In this document: positions 10,970 through 22,867 of the stretch, in pieces
How positions within the stretch are numbered: the first letter of the stretch is position 1
Layout of the letters: every line of letters begins with the position of its first letter
Assembly (NCBI GenBank): GCA_029948255.1
Contig: JALIZF010001595.1
Span: forward strand, 310,001 to 374,000
Direction: 5' to 3'
Length of the DNA: 64,000 nt
Origin: Telmatactis stephensoni
Lineage: Eukaryota; Cnidaria; Anthozoa; Actiniaria; Isophelliidae
The notes under the pieces: model-generated
What the model saw: the letters and a program-made list of their open reading frames with translations, nothing else
What the model was told of the DNA's origin: nothing
Databases searched by the model: none
Made by a program: the position numbers and the translations under genes

Positions 10970-11067
10970 AGTTAAAAACCGAACATTACCAACTAAGCTG
11001 CAAATCAAGGGCCAAAACTATAGAAATCTGAAACGTTAAGTTGAAGAGTGAAGCAACCAAGTCTAAG
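10970..11067 (+). other. Predicted 5'UTR exon of the secreted peptide gene
   Basis: The exon runs from an initiator-like site to CTAAG|GTACGT, a strong splice donor with the intron starting at 11068. The matching acceptor is TCTTTTTAG ending at 11609, four bases before the ATG. The intron is 542 bp. The transcription start is approximate. Confidence 0.45.
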
Positions 11068-11613
11068 GTACGTAATGATAAGATTTTATACCAAATAAGT
11101 TAATACGAAATATTGCAATCATACTACGTGGCATATTTTCAGATTAAAATAGATGTTTGTTACAGATAGGCTACTTATGACAAAATACATTATAAACTTG
11201 TTTTAGTCGTGTAACCACATGCCAGTGTCGTTGGCCTTTAAGTCCGAGCTTTTTTAGAAGAAAAAGTTATTTGTCAGATAATAATGTTTCGCAGTGTGGA
11301 ACTTTTACGACTCTCGCTTAAATCAATAACCTCCTGTACAATTTCCAATTTCAATCTTATCAGTCTTGTGTTACAATGGGGGACTTTGTTTAAGAAATAT
11401 TTCTTTTAATTTATAGAGCTAATTAGTACTCTTATCACTCATTTTAGAGATGCTAACGCGCCTTCTGAAGGGGAGATTTATCTTCTTTGCGTACACGTGA
11501 ATTCCAGCACCAGAAATTTAGTTTCTTTTGAGCTGAATAAGGTGGCGAAGTGTTCAGTTCATGTTTGTATTAACAGTTGATTAACAACGTTTTCGTTATT
11601 TCTTTTTAGGAAA

Positions 11614-11952
11614 ATGAGCAACTCAAGAACATCACAAACTATGATTGCAACAATTTTATTGATAATCACGGCTACCACATGCGTGTGTGTGCTTGGACGA
11701 CCAAGTAATAGTGAAATTGATTGTTTATACATGTGCCGAGGTTGGTGGAGAGCTTGTACGTCGCAGTGTAGCCTGGAAAACTGTTACGTTTGCGCTGTAG
11801 AATATAGTAAATGCCAAACAGCCTGTACAAAGAAACACGGGAGGCGAAGTCCGTTCCGCATAGCAAGGAGCACTTCAAAGCAAGATGGATTGCTAATGAC
11901 CGCTCGAATTGGCAGTTCTCCGGATGGAAAGGATACATTTGCTACAATCTAA
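11614..11952 (+). CDS. Secreted eight-cysteine peptide precursor, unknown family
   Basis: A 112-residue precursor. Residues 11-27 are strongly hydrophobic (IATILLIITATTCVCVL) after a polar N-terminus, a clear signal peptide that probably ends near Gly28. The mature region has eight cysteines at 37, 41, 48, 52, 57, 60, 67 and 71, spaced C-x3-C-x6-C-x3-C-x4-C-x2-C-x6-C-x3-C. This is two similar four-cysteine modules, which suggests paired helical hairpins with four disulfides. HGRR (75-78) looks like a dibasic processing site with a Gly amide donor. A polar 34-residue tail follows. The ATG sits just after a good splice acceptor (TTTCTTTTTAG at 11609) and has A at -3. A second Met at residue 10 is possible. 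Likely roles are peptide hormone, defence peptide, matrix peptide or venom-like peptide; the sequence does not decide between them. I do not recognise the family. Confidence 0.7.
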   Translation: MSNSRTSQTMIATILLIITATTCVCVLGRPSNSEIDCLYMCRGWWRACTSQCSLENCYVCAVEYSKCQTACTKKHGRRSPFRIARSTSKQDGLLMTARIGSSPDGKDTFATI

Positions 11953-12356
11953 AGATCTGCTGCAATGCCTTACAGCATTACCGATTCCAACGTAAAGCAG
12001 CGTTGAAGTTTGAACGATCAGACATTGAAAATTTGACTTGTAACGGTAGGAGAAACTTTGTTTAGTATGAGAAGCTTTAAAAGCAGAACGGAGTTACCAA
12101 AAAGAGTTGGCCTGAAGCTATAGAAACAATCGCTAAATTAACATGATATATTTAAAAGGAAACTCGAGAGAGAGAAAATATTTAGGATTATTTATGATAC
12201 AATAGTTCTATCGTTTAACTTCTGAACTAGACGTATCTTAAATTTATTTTAATGTATTCAATACCATCAGGACCATCAGTTCCTTCGTATTTTTAACAGT
12301 GTTATAATTTATTGGAATTAGTTGGTCAACAAATATTTTTGCTATCATTGGACCAT

Positions 12357-12362
12357 AATAAA
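12357..12362 (+). terminator. Candidate polyadenylation signal
   Basis: AATAAA, about 405 bp after the stop codon of the secreted peptide. It is the first exact consensus found downstream by eye. It could instead be chance in AT-rich DNA. Confidence 0.4.
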
Positions 12363-12769
12363 ATGATTGGAGTAAATGATCTAACTACGTTGTCCATGTT
12401 GTAAATATGTTATGAATATTTTTGAGATAGATAAATACCAATATTTCAATATATGTGAGAGTAGTGGAGTTGTGTAAAGATATAATGAATGCAAAGACAC
12501 ATTTCTGAGAGAGTAGGGCCATGGGTTATATAGCGTTTTGCTGACCAAGCTACTCTGTATAATCAATCAAGAACTGTTGAGATGGATTGTTTGGAGCTGA
12601 CGGGGTATGGTATAATCCCATATAATCTGTTTAGGAACTCAATATACTATCACGCAAACAGGCCCTAAGAGCGATTTCCTCATGTAGTAGCGTGGTTGCA
12701 CGAAGCTAAGAGTGGATACCGCCATTCGCTGGATTAATCCACTGCGAGAATACACGTTCAATAAATTTC

Positions 12770-13045
12770 CCCTTTGAAGAAAAGAATACATGAAATGGAT
12801 TGCGCGTGTGATCTTGGCCCCGTTCATCTTGACTTAGATGGACTTTAGCCCGACAGAGTAAAGGCAGTGACAACAGTCATACTTTGCTGAAATTTGTGAA
12901 TAAATTCAATAAATTTAATAAATTTACCCATCGAAGAAAAGAATACATGAAATGGATTGCGCGTGTGATCTTGGCCCCGTTCATCTTGACTCAGATGGAG
13001 TCAAGGCAGTGACAACAGTCATACTTTGCTGAAATTTGTGAATAA
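12770..13045. repeat. Tandem duplication of about 157 bp
   Basis: GAATACATGAAATGGATTGC, GCGTGTGATCTTGGCCCCG and GGCAGTGACAACAGTCATAC appear in the same order in two adjacent copies, starting near 12776 and 12933. The second copy lacks about 17 bp between the TCATCTTGACT and GGCAGTG blocks. The copies are otherwise nearly identical, so the duplication is recent. Confidence 0.85.
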
Positions 13046-15260
13046 GCTATACACATTTGATATATTTGAAAGTAGAAACTGAACATTATCGAGACAGTCT
13101 AGGTATGGAATCAAGAGCAGCATCTGGGATGGACTGGGAGTGTTCTGACAGGCATCATATATAGATATGGTATCATATGTAGTTTTGTGAAAAAAGGTCA
13201 CACACCAAAAATTAGATATATTTTCACTATATTAAGTCTGTGAAATGTATATTAGTGCAGTAAAAATACCAGGTACGAGAGAAGATTCTGAATATAGGTT
13301 ACTTTTCCTGACAATTCAGTCAATTACTAACGGAAAGCAAACGACAATTTTATGATAAATATATCTTATATTTGTAAAAGAGCAAATTTTGTTTGAATTG
13401 TCTAGACATTAAGTGCAAATTCTACAGTTCTTTGATCCTAACACTGATAGAAACGGTAACAGTTTAAAATCAGTAAATGATCCATTGCAGACCTTTCCGG
13501 TTTAGGCAAAAGTGACACACAGACTGCAGTTTAATTACTCATGAGATTCACGAAAACAAGAGATATTGAGTTGCTAGGTTGTTTACTCTAACTGCGAGTA
13601 ATTGCCCTGGGCAATTAGGCGATTGCTAATATTTATTTTTGGAGAAAAAAGAGGGCGCCGATTATTCCAGAGGGGCGATTAATTATGAAAATTCAAGGGA
13701 CGATAACTTCAAGTGTCGCACTGATGGCACACAAAGAACAGCCATCTCCAATTAATCAGCAATAAAAATGTCCCGGAGTAGATATGTACCTAAATAAGCG
13801 ATATAGGTGTGCAATGCCAAAGGGTATATAGGGACTTTTTGGTTATAAGAAAAGAGGGTATGAAATTTGACCGGCGTTTTTGTTGGAAAGAGGGTGTGCT
13901 TTGTATGGGCAATATAAGTCTGAAATTGGCTACACATTTTAGGAGAAAATAAATATTTTTTGATTAAAATCAGGTCTGAAAAAGAGTAGCGAAAATTGCG
14001 TATTTTTTTGGAATATGGCAGGGCGGTTCAAGAAGTAGGCCACACACCCACACTGAAGTTTTCGGGCATTTTCTTCCCCGAGCAAAAACTATAACAAATT
14101 CCTTTAAGGAACATAAATATTTCACATGCTGGAATCAAGTCTTCAAAATGAAGGTAGCCAAATACAATGTATCGTATTTCGTCGAATAAGCGCCCACTCT
14201 CTAATAGGTGTCCTACTTCGCAAGAGCATTCTTATTCCTAAATAAAAATATATCATCAGTTCAAAGTCATCCCTTTACTTTGAACAAGTATCTTTCTAAC
14301 AAAACACATTAATCGACTACAATTGAGACTTGGGAAAAGGAGAATCAGGGTTCTTTTCTGGCTTTCAATAGCGAGAAAGTTGTGGGTGTTCTCATTGTGT
14401 AACGCTCCAGGTGATTCCCTGAAAATATTTATAAGACCCCAAATTAAATAGTCGGCCACCTTTTCATGTATCAAATATCAAATAAACGTATATTCATATA
14501 TCATATCAAATAGATGCCTGGACGTTTATGCAACTAGTGATCCTTTGTGAACCGAGGCAAAATACAAAATTGTGCCAAAAGTGGTGATTGAAGGAAGGAA
14601 GGTGGGCAACTATCTGAGAAAATCGGGTATCAAGTTTTAACCACCATTTTAAACGAATATCAAGATTTCCTGATTTTCACTATACTAATCAGATTGAAAA
14701 CACTCACATTAAAGTTGCTATATGTCAAATGGATATTTTAATGCTCAAAAAATAATAATAATCAGATAATGCGAGACTGATACTGTTCCTGTTGGTGACC
14801 ACCTTGGCAAAGGAGACCAAGTTGGCGTAACTGATAGCAACAGGTAACCCAGACTATTTACGAGTAAAGGGAATGCATGCAGTGAATGTACATAGAGTAT
14901 TGCTAGAACTTCCTTATTAAAGCATGAAAGGCCTTAAAAACATCTTGTCCTGATATATTCTAATCATGGGCTGATTTAAATGAGGTAAGGCACTCCTCCA
15001 CTCGGTCTTACCTATATCATCAAAGGTAGGGAACTCCGATATCCACCCGTATATAGTCTATATAGAGCTTTTACTCGTTTTCTTTTTCCACCAGTCAAAA
15101 CGCAAACTCTCTGCTTTTGACAGATTTCCACTCCTATATAGTTAAGGGGGAAATCTTTCCAACTAAACCAAAGGTTACGTAGTCATCATGCTGTGAGAGA
15201 CCCAATGTTCGAACGGCTTCGTTTGATCTCTTTTAACCTTCCTTTTTTACCTCCTCCATT
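13046..15260. other. Intergenic DNA, no gene recognised
   Basis: AT-rich. Small features: a palindrome ATTGCCCTGGGCAAT near 13602-13616; a TATATAGTCTATATA inverted word near 15051-15065; and diverged repeat-like sequence at 13790-14060. No open frame longer than about 70 codons shows a domain. Confidence 0.4.
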
Positions 15261-15266
15261 GTTAAA

Positions 15267-15601
15267 GGATCGGGTATGCTCGTCTTATCTTTTAGGGGTA
15301 AAAATCAGCGATTTGGTATCTTTTAGGGTGTTAAAATTGAAGTCTAGCACTTCCTGACATCTTTTAGGGTATGAACAGATACCCATCACTTTTCGTATTA
15401 TATAAATAAGAAATATAAGGGGTTTAGGAGCTTTAATATGATACACAGAATAATATTCAGGGAAACATTTGAACAGTTTATTATGTATTTTTGGGGTGTT
15501 ATCTCTTAAGGGTTAAAAATCGTCCTGCCACGCCCTTTTGAAAAGACTTCCTGTATCTTTTAGGGGTATTTTTGAAAATTTCCGACGAGCATACCCGATC
15601 C
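15267..15601. mobile_element. 335-bp MITE, intact copy of the GGATCGGGTATGCTCGTC family
   Basis: GGATCGGGTATGCTCGTC at the left has its exact inverse GACGAGCATACCCGATCC at the right. The interior contains repeated CTTTTAGGGT blocks in both halves. No coding capacity. It shows the uninterrupted structure of the copy near 4058 and proves the insertion site of the Harbinger-like MITE there. Confidence 0.85.
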
Positions 15602-16153
15602 ATTTACAAAAGAGTCCCCTCGGGTAATTTTAAAAGATACTGTCCTTTACATGTTGTTGTTCATTTATGAAAGAGCTTTTAAATTTTGACCGATAATTTG
15701 ATCCCCGCCGTCCATCAGGCCTCCCTCACCTATGAGAATTTTTAAGGTCATTTTAGGGAAAGCTAAACTCTTAAAATACAACCTATAAAAGCTTGAAAGG
15801 CTCTAAAGATAAAGTTTCAAAAAAGCCTAGTTTGACAGGCTACTGGCCTAACCCAAGGCAAAGGATTGTACCGAAGTATATTGTGAAATAGTCTATAATT
15901 AAAAGAGCGCATGTGGCTAAGTTTGTCGTATTAAAATGAATTTGAAAGACATAATTACTTTATGTAGAGTTTAATAAACGAGCATGAGTGTTTTAAAACC
16001 ACTAGGTCGTAGGCCAAATGGTTTTAGGCTTGATAAAGCACGATTTGAGAGTTTATTAAACGGCTTCAAAAACTCCATCAATTTCAAGTAATATCGAGTA
16101 AAAATTTCAAATGAAATAATGGAAAAAACAAATTTTTATTATTGATTATAACA

Positions 16154-17066
16154 GTTTTTTTTCTAACGAGCGCTCTGATTGGCTTAAAACCCTTTGAGAC
16201 CCACGGTTCCGAGCGAAGTTGTCGTCAACATTTTTCTTTCTGCTGTAAAAATTGCCAAAAAAAGCAGAATTTTCATCGTATATAAAGTATGTTTTTTATT
16301 GTTTTCAAATATATTTAGCAGGTTACAATGCACGACTCTTTCACAAAAACTAAAAGCTATGTTTTGCAATGAAAAGTGATTGGTAATAATGTTTATTACT
16401 TATATAACGCGCAATTTTAACATTCAGATACGATCAAATGGGTAAGATGCAAAATCGTGTGAGCTTATGGTTGTATGAAAATTTGGACGGTTTTCCACAA
16501 AATAAACACAACAAAATCCAAGCAATTTTACAAGAACAAGGAGTTTAATAACAACATTTTAATTGACAAATAATTTCCTTGTTGATGGAATGGTTTGTTT
16601 TGATAAGCAATGTCATTACAACTTTTTGACAATGAAAGTAAGAAAGCTACCGCGTGTGGTAAACTACGGCAAAAAGTAAAGTGATAAAGAAGGCAGTGGA
16701 TTTAACTGAATTGCCTTTGAAACATCTACAAATCGAAGTCATCACAAATCAAAATCGCCATTTTTTCTATTCTCAAAGGACTTCGATGACGTCATTTTCA
16801 AAATCAAACCAATCACAACGCTCGTTGTGTCTCGCTTTCAAAATAATGAGCAATCTCATTGGCTCACTGATGATTCTTAGGAGAATTGATATTTTCATCG
16901 CCGAAATTTAGTTTTAAGCTTTAGTGTTTTACTTGTAATTATTTTCCGCTATATTATATAAGCAATAAACGACAGTTTTCCGTGGTTTCTTGGTGAAATA
17001 AACTACTTGGGATGTTGGGAGAATACACGAAAAGGTGAAAATCACTCGCCGTCGTTTATTGCTTAA
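16154..17066. repeat. Dispersed repeat, copy 1 (related to 24561-25651)
   Basis: It begins TTTTTTCTAACGAGCGCTCT followed by GATTGGCT. It contains GATGACGTCATTTTCAAAATC, CCAATCACAACGCTCGTTG and TGATTCTTAGGAGAATTGAT. It ends in a hairpin built on GCAATAAACGAC (about 16964) and its inverse (about 17054). The same blocks occur in the same order in the copy at 24561-25651. No transposase seen. It carries a CTGATTGG motif at 16175 and TGACGTCA at 16787. Confidence 0.75.
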
Positions 17067-17814
17067 TGATGCACTAACATACATCCCACATTTGAAAGAG
17101 TTCTTGTATTTGTTAATATATAGAAAAAGCCTCACTCGGATACCTTCGGTGGTCAGTCGATGATCTGCTGTGAGACTGTCTTTTATGAGGCTCTAAGTCT
17201 TCTCATTAGTATTCTTTATTGCAATTGAAAACAATTTCTAGACCGGTTTCAGCGTCCTTGCGACACTAATCTTGTAGTGGGATTCCTGTGTGTCATGCGC
17301 GGCCTGTTTGTAGACCAGCTCTGAACTCGACTTTTTGTCATGTAGATTGAACTGATTTGGAATTGATGGTCACCGGTATATCACTTAAAATTATGCCGAG
17401 ATGTCAACTGCACTCACCACGCGAGAACTGGTTACAAATGGTTACGAGCAGTTTCGAGATAGGTGGCTTTAAATGTATCTTTACGTTTGTTATATGTGCG
17501 AAACAGCATGGCGACATGATATGAATTAGGATTCAGCTGTTTTTTTTCGGAGGTAAACCATGTTATTCACAACTATTATCAAGTTGTTTATGTTACTAGA
17601 AGTATAGTGCATCAAGGTCACAAAATGATGTGATATTTCAAGGGGAAGGCAATATTCAAACACCGATCCTGGGAAGTACTGGTGGTACAGTGGTACGGTG
17701 GCACAACATTGTGGTACGGCGGGTACGCGACATCACGTCAATTTTTAGCTGCGGGGTACGCACAAGATCACGTCACACCTATTTTGAGAGGGAGCGATGA
17801 CGTCATTGGTAAGG
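17067..17814. other. Intergenic DNA with a GGTAC-rich patch
   Basis: No gene recognised. 17678-17735 is a degenerate GGTAC/GTGGTACGG tandem. A TGACGTCA palindrome lies at 17798-17805. Confidence 0.4.
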
Positions 17815-18084
17815 CAAAAAAAAAGCAAAGGCTAATGTTTTACTTCGAAATCGCGGGGAGTGGTTGCCCAGATCTCCCGAGCCAGAGGCTCATGTATGAA
17901 GCGTTCGAAGGTGCGCCCTCTACCCCCTCTCTCCATCAGTGCTCCGTTTTAAGGGTATTTAAAGCTAATCAAAGCTACACGGAAAGGAAAGAAGTCGAAA
18001 CAAGGATGTAAAGTCACGGGGAATCGAACTCGGGACCTCTCGCACCGAAGGCCGCGCACTAACCAACTGTGCCATCCTTGCTCC
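17815..18084 (-). mobile_element. tRNA-derived SINE (family 1, complete-looking copy)
   Basis: On the minus strand the 5' head (18081 down to about 18013) has pol III promoter blocks. An A-box-like TGGCACAGTTGGTTAGTGCG is followed by a B-box-like GGTCCCGAGTTCGATTCCC, as in a tRNA. The cloverleaf is degenerate and continues directly into a non-tRNA body. The body contains TTTCGACTTCTTTCCTTTCC, GAGCCTCTGGC, CCGCGATTTCGAAGTAAAA and GCCTTTGC, ending in a T-rich tail. The same body occurs at 35225-35371, which shows it is a dispersed SINE rather than a tRNA gene. Confidence 0.8.
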
Positions 18085-18132
18085 TTGGTGGTGAAAGGCT
18101 CCAGATTTTCAGCCAATCAGTCACATTGAGGG

Positions 18133-18171
<39 letters not shown>

Positions 18172-18360
18172 CAAACACTGAAAACGTTTTCTATTGCTTA
18201 ACAGGAACTGCGCCTGCGATGCTTGTTGGGATATAAACGATGTTCAATCTCAGCTCTTTATGTGAAACTTGTGAAACATTGGTGATCTTGTATTGCAAAT
18301 ATTTAATCACACTGGTTGATTCTGGGCTAAGTTTCTAGTTTAAAATTCTATTGCAGTTTC

Positions 18361-18537
18361 CAGGGCCGGAATTAGGGGAGGGGTGCGCACCCACTCCTGA
18401 GACGATTTTTAAGTCCTTTTTTCTCAATATTTTTCCAAAATATCCTCTCGGCAGTTTCCAATTTAATTTATATGACGGTCCACCCCCTCTTGAAGACGGT
18501 GCACTCCCTCCTGAAGATAATCCTGGATCCGCCCCTG
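18361..18537. mobile_element. 177-bp MITE with CAGGG[G/C]CGGA ends
   Basis: The left end CAGGGCCGGAATTAGG and the right end CCTGGATCCGCCCCTG are imperfect inverted repeats. GTTTC directly flanks both sides (18356-18360 and 18538-18542). The CAGGGGCGGATCCAG-type end is common in invertebrate cut-and-paste elements. I suspect a hAT-related family, but the short TSD leaves this open. Confidence 0.7.
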
Positions 18538-18542
18538 GTTTC

Positions 18543-19020
18543 ATCAAATTATGCATTTCGGGTACGACAATCGGTAACAATCAAGTTATGGGAGTGGCCA
18601 CGAGCGATAGGAGACGTGAAACTTGTCTTCGAGATTTATGTTTCTTATCTCAGTATTGACATCAAATAGATCATAATGCACATATGCACAAGCTAAAAGC
18701 GTTTTTATTCTCCTCTTTTTTATCTTCATTTCATGTTTCAAAATGCTATGAAATACTGTCTAGATCTTCATTTTGGCCGCAAGAAGCCCAGCTTGGTGAA
18801 TTTTATAACACTTAACTATCGTAATCGACACTATTAAAAACGTCTGCGCATGTTCGTAGTCACATGTGACTTTCGTTCTTTTCGTTCTTTCGTGCTTTTG
18901 TAATTCGCTTTTACGCTTGCCTTCAACAATGGTTTTCAAAACATGTCAAAACTTAAGGTCAATTCTTGAAACTTAATTAGGGCCAGGATTCACATAATGT
19001 CTGCATTAATGCAACATAAC
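18543..19020. other. Intergenic DNA, no gene seen
   Basis: AT-rich sequence without a clear repeat boundary or coding region. Confidence 0.4.
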
Positions 19021-19420
19021 CGCCGTCCGGTTGGCTCAGTTGGTTGAGCGTCGGTCTTTCGTGCGGGAGGTCGGGGTTCGAATCCCGGCCGGACCAACAC
19101 TCAGGGTCTTTAAATACTTGCTGTATTTATAGTATGAGGTCTCATTGACAAGTAGCCCATTATTGCATTTACGCCAAGCCGACCTCAATGCTGGTAGTGT
19201 AGGTCAGACGGACCACACCACCGGCAACTTCATGGCCTACTCTCCCCGAATAGTGGTGTGGGTTCTTTAACGTCCCTCCGGAGCAAGTGGTGAAGTGTTG
19301 GAGAGACGGGGCCTACGGTTTAACGTCCTTATCCGAGAAGACGTGAAGATCTAACCATCTGCAGTTGTAATTACAAAGGCAGCAACTTCTCCTCAATTAT
19401 ATAATAATAATAATAATAAC
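19021..19420 (+). mobile_element. tRNA-derived SINE (family 2)
   Basis: The head (19025-19096) is strikingly tRNA-like. GTCCGGT pairs with GCCGGAC to form an acceptor stem ending in CA, the D-arm is GCTCAGTTGGTTGAGC, and the T-arm GGGGTTCGAATCCC serves as B box. The anticodon stem does not pair properly, so this is not a functional tRNA. A body of about 300 bp follows, with GTTCTTTAACGTCCC and GGTTTAACGTCCTTATCCGA blocks that look like a conserved SINE central domain. It ends in an ATA/TAA microsatellite tail at 19398-19418. I cannot assign a named SINE superfamily from memory. Confidence 0.82.
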
Positions 19421-19930
19421 TTTATTTCGAGAGGGAAACATCTATATAACTGTAGTTAATCATGATGGCCCTCAAAATAATCATAATAACGTAACAAATT
19501 AATGATTAGTCTAATGAGCTTTGCCAAGTGCTGGGACCATACAGATACAGATACAGATATCTTTGTCTCACAAAAGTACACAAGAGAAATTTTATGTATA
19601 CAGAGAGAACACGAGCAATTCATTTCAAGCTAAAACTCATACATTTCTTAAGAAAACACCGTAATATGCACGCATGCGCAGACGTTTTTCACTAGTGTCA
19701 TCGTAATCTCTTATTACATTGGGTAGGAACGGAATCACATAACACAGAAAATACTTTTTTCAGGTAAACAACTCGTGGCTAAACGCTTTTAATCTTAAAT
19801 TTAATTGAAAACGTTTTATGTAGTTACAGGCAATTTGTTTACGAGTTTTTGTTCCGACTGCTCGGCTCACAAAATTAGGATATCTTCCTCTGTAACACAC
19901 CAGCCAGAACGTTCCATTGTCAAGAAAAAG
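19421..19930 (-). mobile_element. Possible LINE 3'-end remnants, minus strand
   Basis: Read on the minus strand, AATAAAGTTATTATTATT abuts the SINE tail. A separate hexanucleotide repeat (CAGATA)n lies at 19547-19572, followed by GATATCTTTGTCTCAC. Such short microsatellite tails are typical of LINE 3' ends. No clear polymerase codons were found, so this is tentative. Confidence 0.35.
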
Positions 19931-20021
19931 GTATGTTTGGCATCAACACGCAAGATATTTTTGTGGTGACAACTGCCGCTACTGAGTAACTGCTGGAACT
20001 TATGTGCTTGACTTTATTCAA

Positions 20022-20096
20022 TTCACTCTAATTGTTTAATTTACAATTTAATTTACACACATTGGTCATGACTTGTATGTAAACAATTAGAGTAAA
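20022..20096. repeat. Short inverted repeat, about 75 bp
   Basis: TTCACTCTAATTGTTTA and TAAACAATTAGAGTAA form arms around an AT-rich centre. Probably a decayed foldback element. Confidence 0.6.
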
Positions 20097-20942
20097 TTAC
20101 ATGATTTTAATGACATTCAAGCTATTTTTGCCTGCATATCACTATCATTAGCTCTAAGTTATAGATAATGATATATGCATAAATGGTTCTCCCTGTAATG
20201 CATAAACATACCCCTAATAATATTGCCCTTATTGCTGCCCAAGAGATCATGCCTGATAGTTTCTATACACACCATATTAAAAATCTAAATATCAAAATAA
20301 CCACCTGACTGTCTGAAACAAATTTTTTTCTTTACGTTCAAACATGTCGATCTGTTTCATGTTTCGTGTATAAGATTGGTACGCAGCATGCTACAAAATT
20401 TATTTCTTAGATATGGCAAAGCTTAAACTTGTGAGAAAAAAATAAACTGGAATATAAAATTCTTCTGATCGCGTGCTTAATATGTTTTAGATTACCTCAA
20501 CTGGGTGAATGGTATGTACATTTCTATAGTTGATGGATTTATGACATTTACTACATAACCATGGCCAAATATACTATACAAATTTCAAATCTTTTTCATT
20601 TTTTTCCAGACAGTTCTACCGATTTTACAGTATATAGAAAGCTTTTTTGTTTCTTGGCAGAAAGGTTGGGGATGTATACTAGATTTCGAGATCAAATCAA
20701 ATGACATGACATGTAAAAGTTCGATGAAGAGGAGGACGATTTTCATGCCCAAGTTTTTATAGTAGCAGAACATTTCTCAACAACCCTCCCTTGTAAAACA
20801 TTACAGAATAAAGACTTACCTCTGTTGTTTCTCCTATGGAGATGCTCTTCCCATCCGTGAAATCATCGCCAACATTTGTGCTTGTATACACAACAATCGG
20901 CGGCGATATTGTCTTCGCTAATCACTTATATCACACCCATTC
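20097..20942. other. AT-rich intergenic DNA, no gene seen
   Basis: No recognisable domain in any frame and no clear repeat. Confidence 0.4.
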
Positions 20943-21553
20943 TCGTCCCAAGAGCCCACGGCGAAGGCATCACCCGAAGGGCACTGGTTCAATCCAAATA
21001 GGGGCGTTTTCTGATTGGCTGAAATTTTTTCAAAAGCCAATACCGGAAGCAGAACTTTACAAGCCTTCCCGTATGCGTTTTATGATTGGCTAAAAAATAA
21101 ACAAACAGCCCAGAAAATAAATGTTGTAGGGGTCCCACGGGTCATATTTATCATTACACAGGACTTCTGTTCCAAATTCAAGCTGAAATAGCTAAATCAA
21201 TGACTTTTTGATAACGACATGAAACTGAACAAAGAGCTTAAATTTGAAAAGAATCGTGAAGTCAACAGAACAACAAGTATAAAACTGGCAGAAAATTCAC
21301 CTTAGTTTGCAACCACAACTATGTCCTAATCCCCTACTGTTATTCCTTTAGAATACTGTTCTTTTGTCCCTTCTTAAGTGCATTTTCAAGTGCAATTCTA
21401 ACTGCCATGTTGACAACCAGCAGCGATCAGGGATTCCTGTGTATTGATTCTGCACAAGCGCAGTAAAACCGGAAACAGAAAATCCTGTTTCCGGTTTTGG
21501 ATTGAACCAGAGCCCTTCCGCTGGACAGTATCACCGTGGGCTCTGGGGACGAG
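20943..21553. mobile_element. 611-bp foldback element with about 58-bp arms
   Basis: The left arm (20943-21001) carries CTCGTCCCAAGAGCCCACGG and CACTGGTTCAATCCAAA. The right arm (21495-21553) carries the inverses TTTGGATTGAACCAG and CCGTGGGCTCTGGGGACGAG. An inner hairpin AAAACCGGAAACAG / CTGTTTCCGGTTTT lies at about 21466-21499. A CTGATTGG motif is at 21011. No transposase frame. Confidence 0.75.
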
Positions 21554-21726
21554 AATTTATCACACCGGGTTGCAGTGTCTAGGATTCCTGTGTAGTATTT
21601 GGAGTTCCTGTGTATTACAGGTTGTTCTTGCATTGGAAAGTTTTAGATTGACGTTTATTCTTGATGACCGCAAGCCGCAAACCGCGGTTAGACGTTTGCA
21701 GTTAGAAGTTTGGCGTTAACACTAGA

Positions 21727-22313
21727 GACCTTAAAGTCCTTATATCATGTAATTTTTTACAATTTAAAATAAAATTAAAGTTACCAAAAGATACCAAATT
21801 ATTTTTGTCGAAAATTTGGGTTCGATATTTCTACGCTATCATACTGTTTTTGGCACAAAAAGCTAAAAGCACATTCAAATTTCCGATTATCAGAGGAGCT
21901 TGGGACGAGGTATGCCGTGACGTCAAACATGGGACCGACGCTTATTTGATGCTGAAAGATTTTATGTTGTTTTGTTGGTTGTGGTTGGAAAATCTTAAAA
22001 AATGACGAGTAATAACGAAAACAAGAGAAATAACAAGAAAACTTCGATCTTTTGTGACAACTTGTATACTTTTACTGCAATGTCTTGGTCGATGAGCCCG
22101 TGTTTGACGTCACACAATAGCTCGGCTTAGTCTACAGTGAGACTCGGAAATTTTTCAACAGGAAGCCCAAATATACGTTTTTCGACATCTTTCGGCGGGG
22201 AAAAAACTTACGCAGCGTCATCATTTGCGATTCAGACTTGTGAAAATATTTTTTCTACATCTTAAACTTTTATTCTAAATTGTACAAAATTACATGCTAC
22301 AAGGACTTTAAGG
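21727..22313. mobile_element. 587-bp TIR element
   Basis: CCTTAAAGTCCTT at the left mirrors AAGGACTTTAAGG at the right. The inverted match continues inward through CATGTAATTTTNTACAATTTA. Two TGACGTCA palindromes lie inside (21918-21925 and 22105-22112). Both outer flanks (21665-21715 and 22314-22350) contain related GCAAAC/GCTAACGACAAAC words, so it may sit within an older repeat. Confidence 0.75.
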
Positions 22314-22867
22314 CTGACGTTTACGACAAACCGCTAACGACAAACGACAAGCGGCAAAATTGACTTTGATTTTGATTTTATATTTTACTCTAATCCTTAA
22401 AACAATCCAACAAGCAAATAACAAACCTCTTAATGACAGAAAATACAAACAAAACGGCTGAGGACAAGCGCTAAAGTTTGCCTTTCGACGGTTGTTGTTT
22501 GCCGTAAACATCAATCTTAATTGTCGTTAATTCGCAAAGTAGGGAATTATGGCGTCATCTTCTATGAAAAGTGAAGAATGATGAATTAAGGACAACACGG
22601 CCACACAAATACAATCATTTCATGTATTTTTAAGACGTTGAAACAAATATATATAACTATAATGATAAAATCGAAGTTTCTGATCAGTTACGAAGCCACC
22701 ATGATTGTTTTTCACTCGCTGCCATGTCTTCACTTAAAATGTTGAAAATTGAAACATGCTTCATTGTTGGTTTATAAAACATTGTTATTTGAGAAGAACA
22801 GATATATAAGAGTATTTATCCAAGCCTTATTAAGGGTGCTTGGACGTATTTCTCAGTGGAGCCCGTT
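22314..22867. other. Intergenic DNA with degenerate ACGACAAAC words
   Basis: Short words such as CGACAAACCGCTAACGACAAACGACAAG at the start suggest an old repeat. No gene seen in the remainder. Confidence 0.35.

Noticed and set aside
19025..19096. Intact tRNA gene
   Set aside because: Acceptor, D and T arms pair, but the anticodon stem does not, and a long non-tRNA body with a microsatellite tail follows; it is a SINE head.
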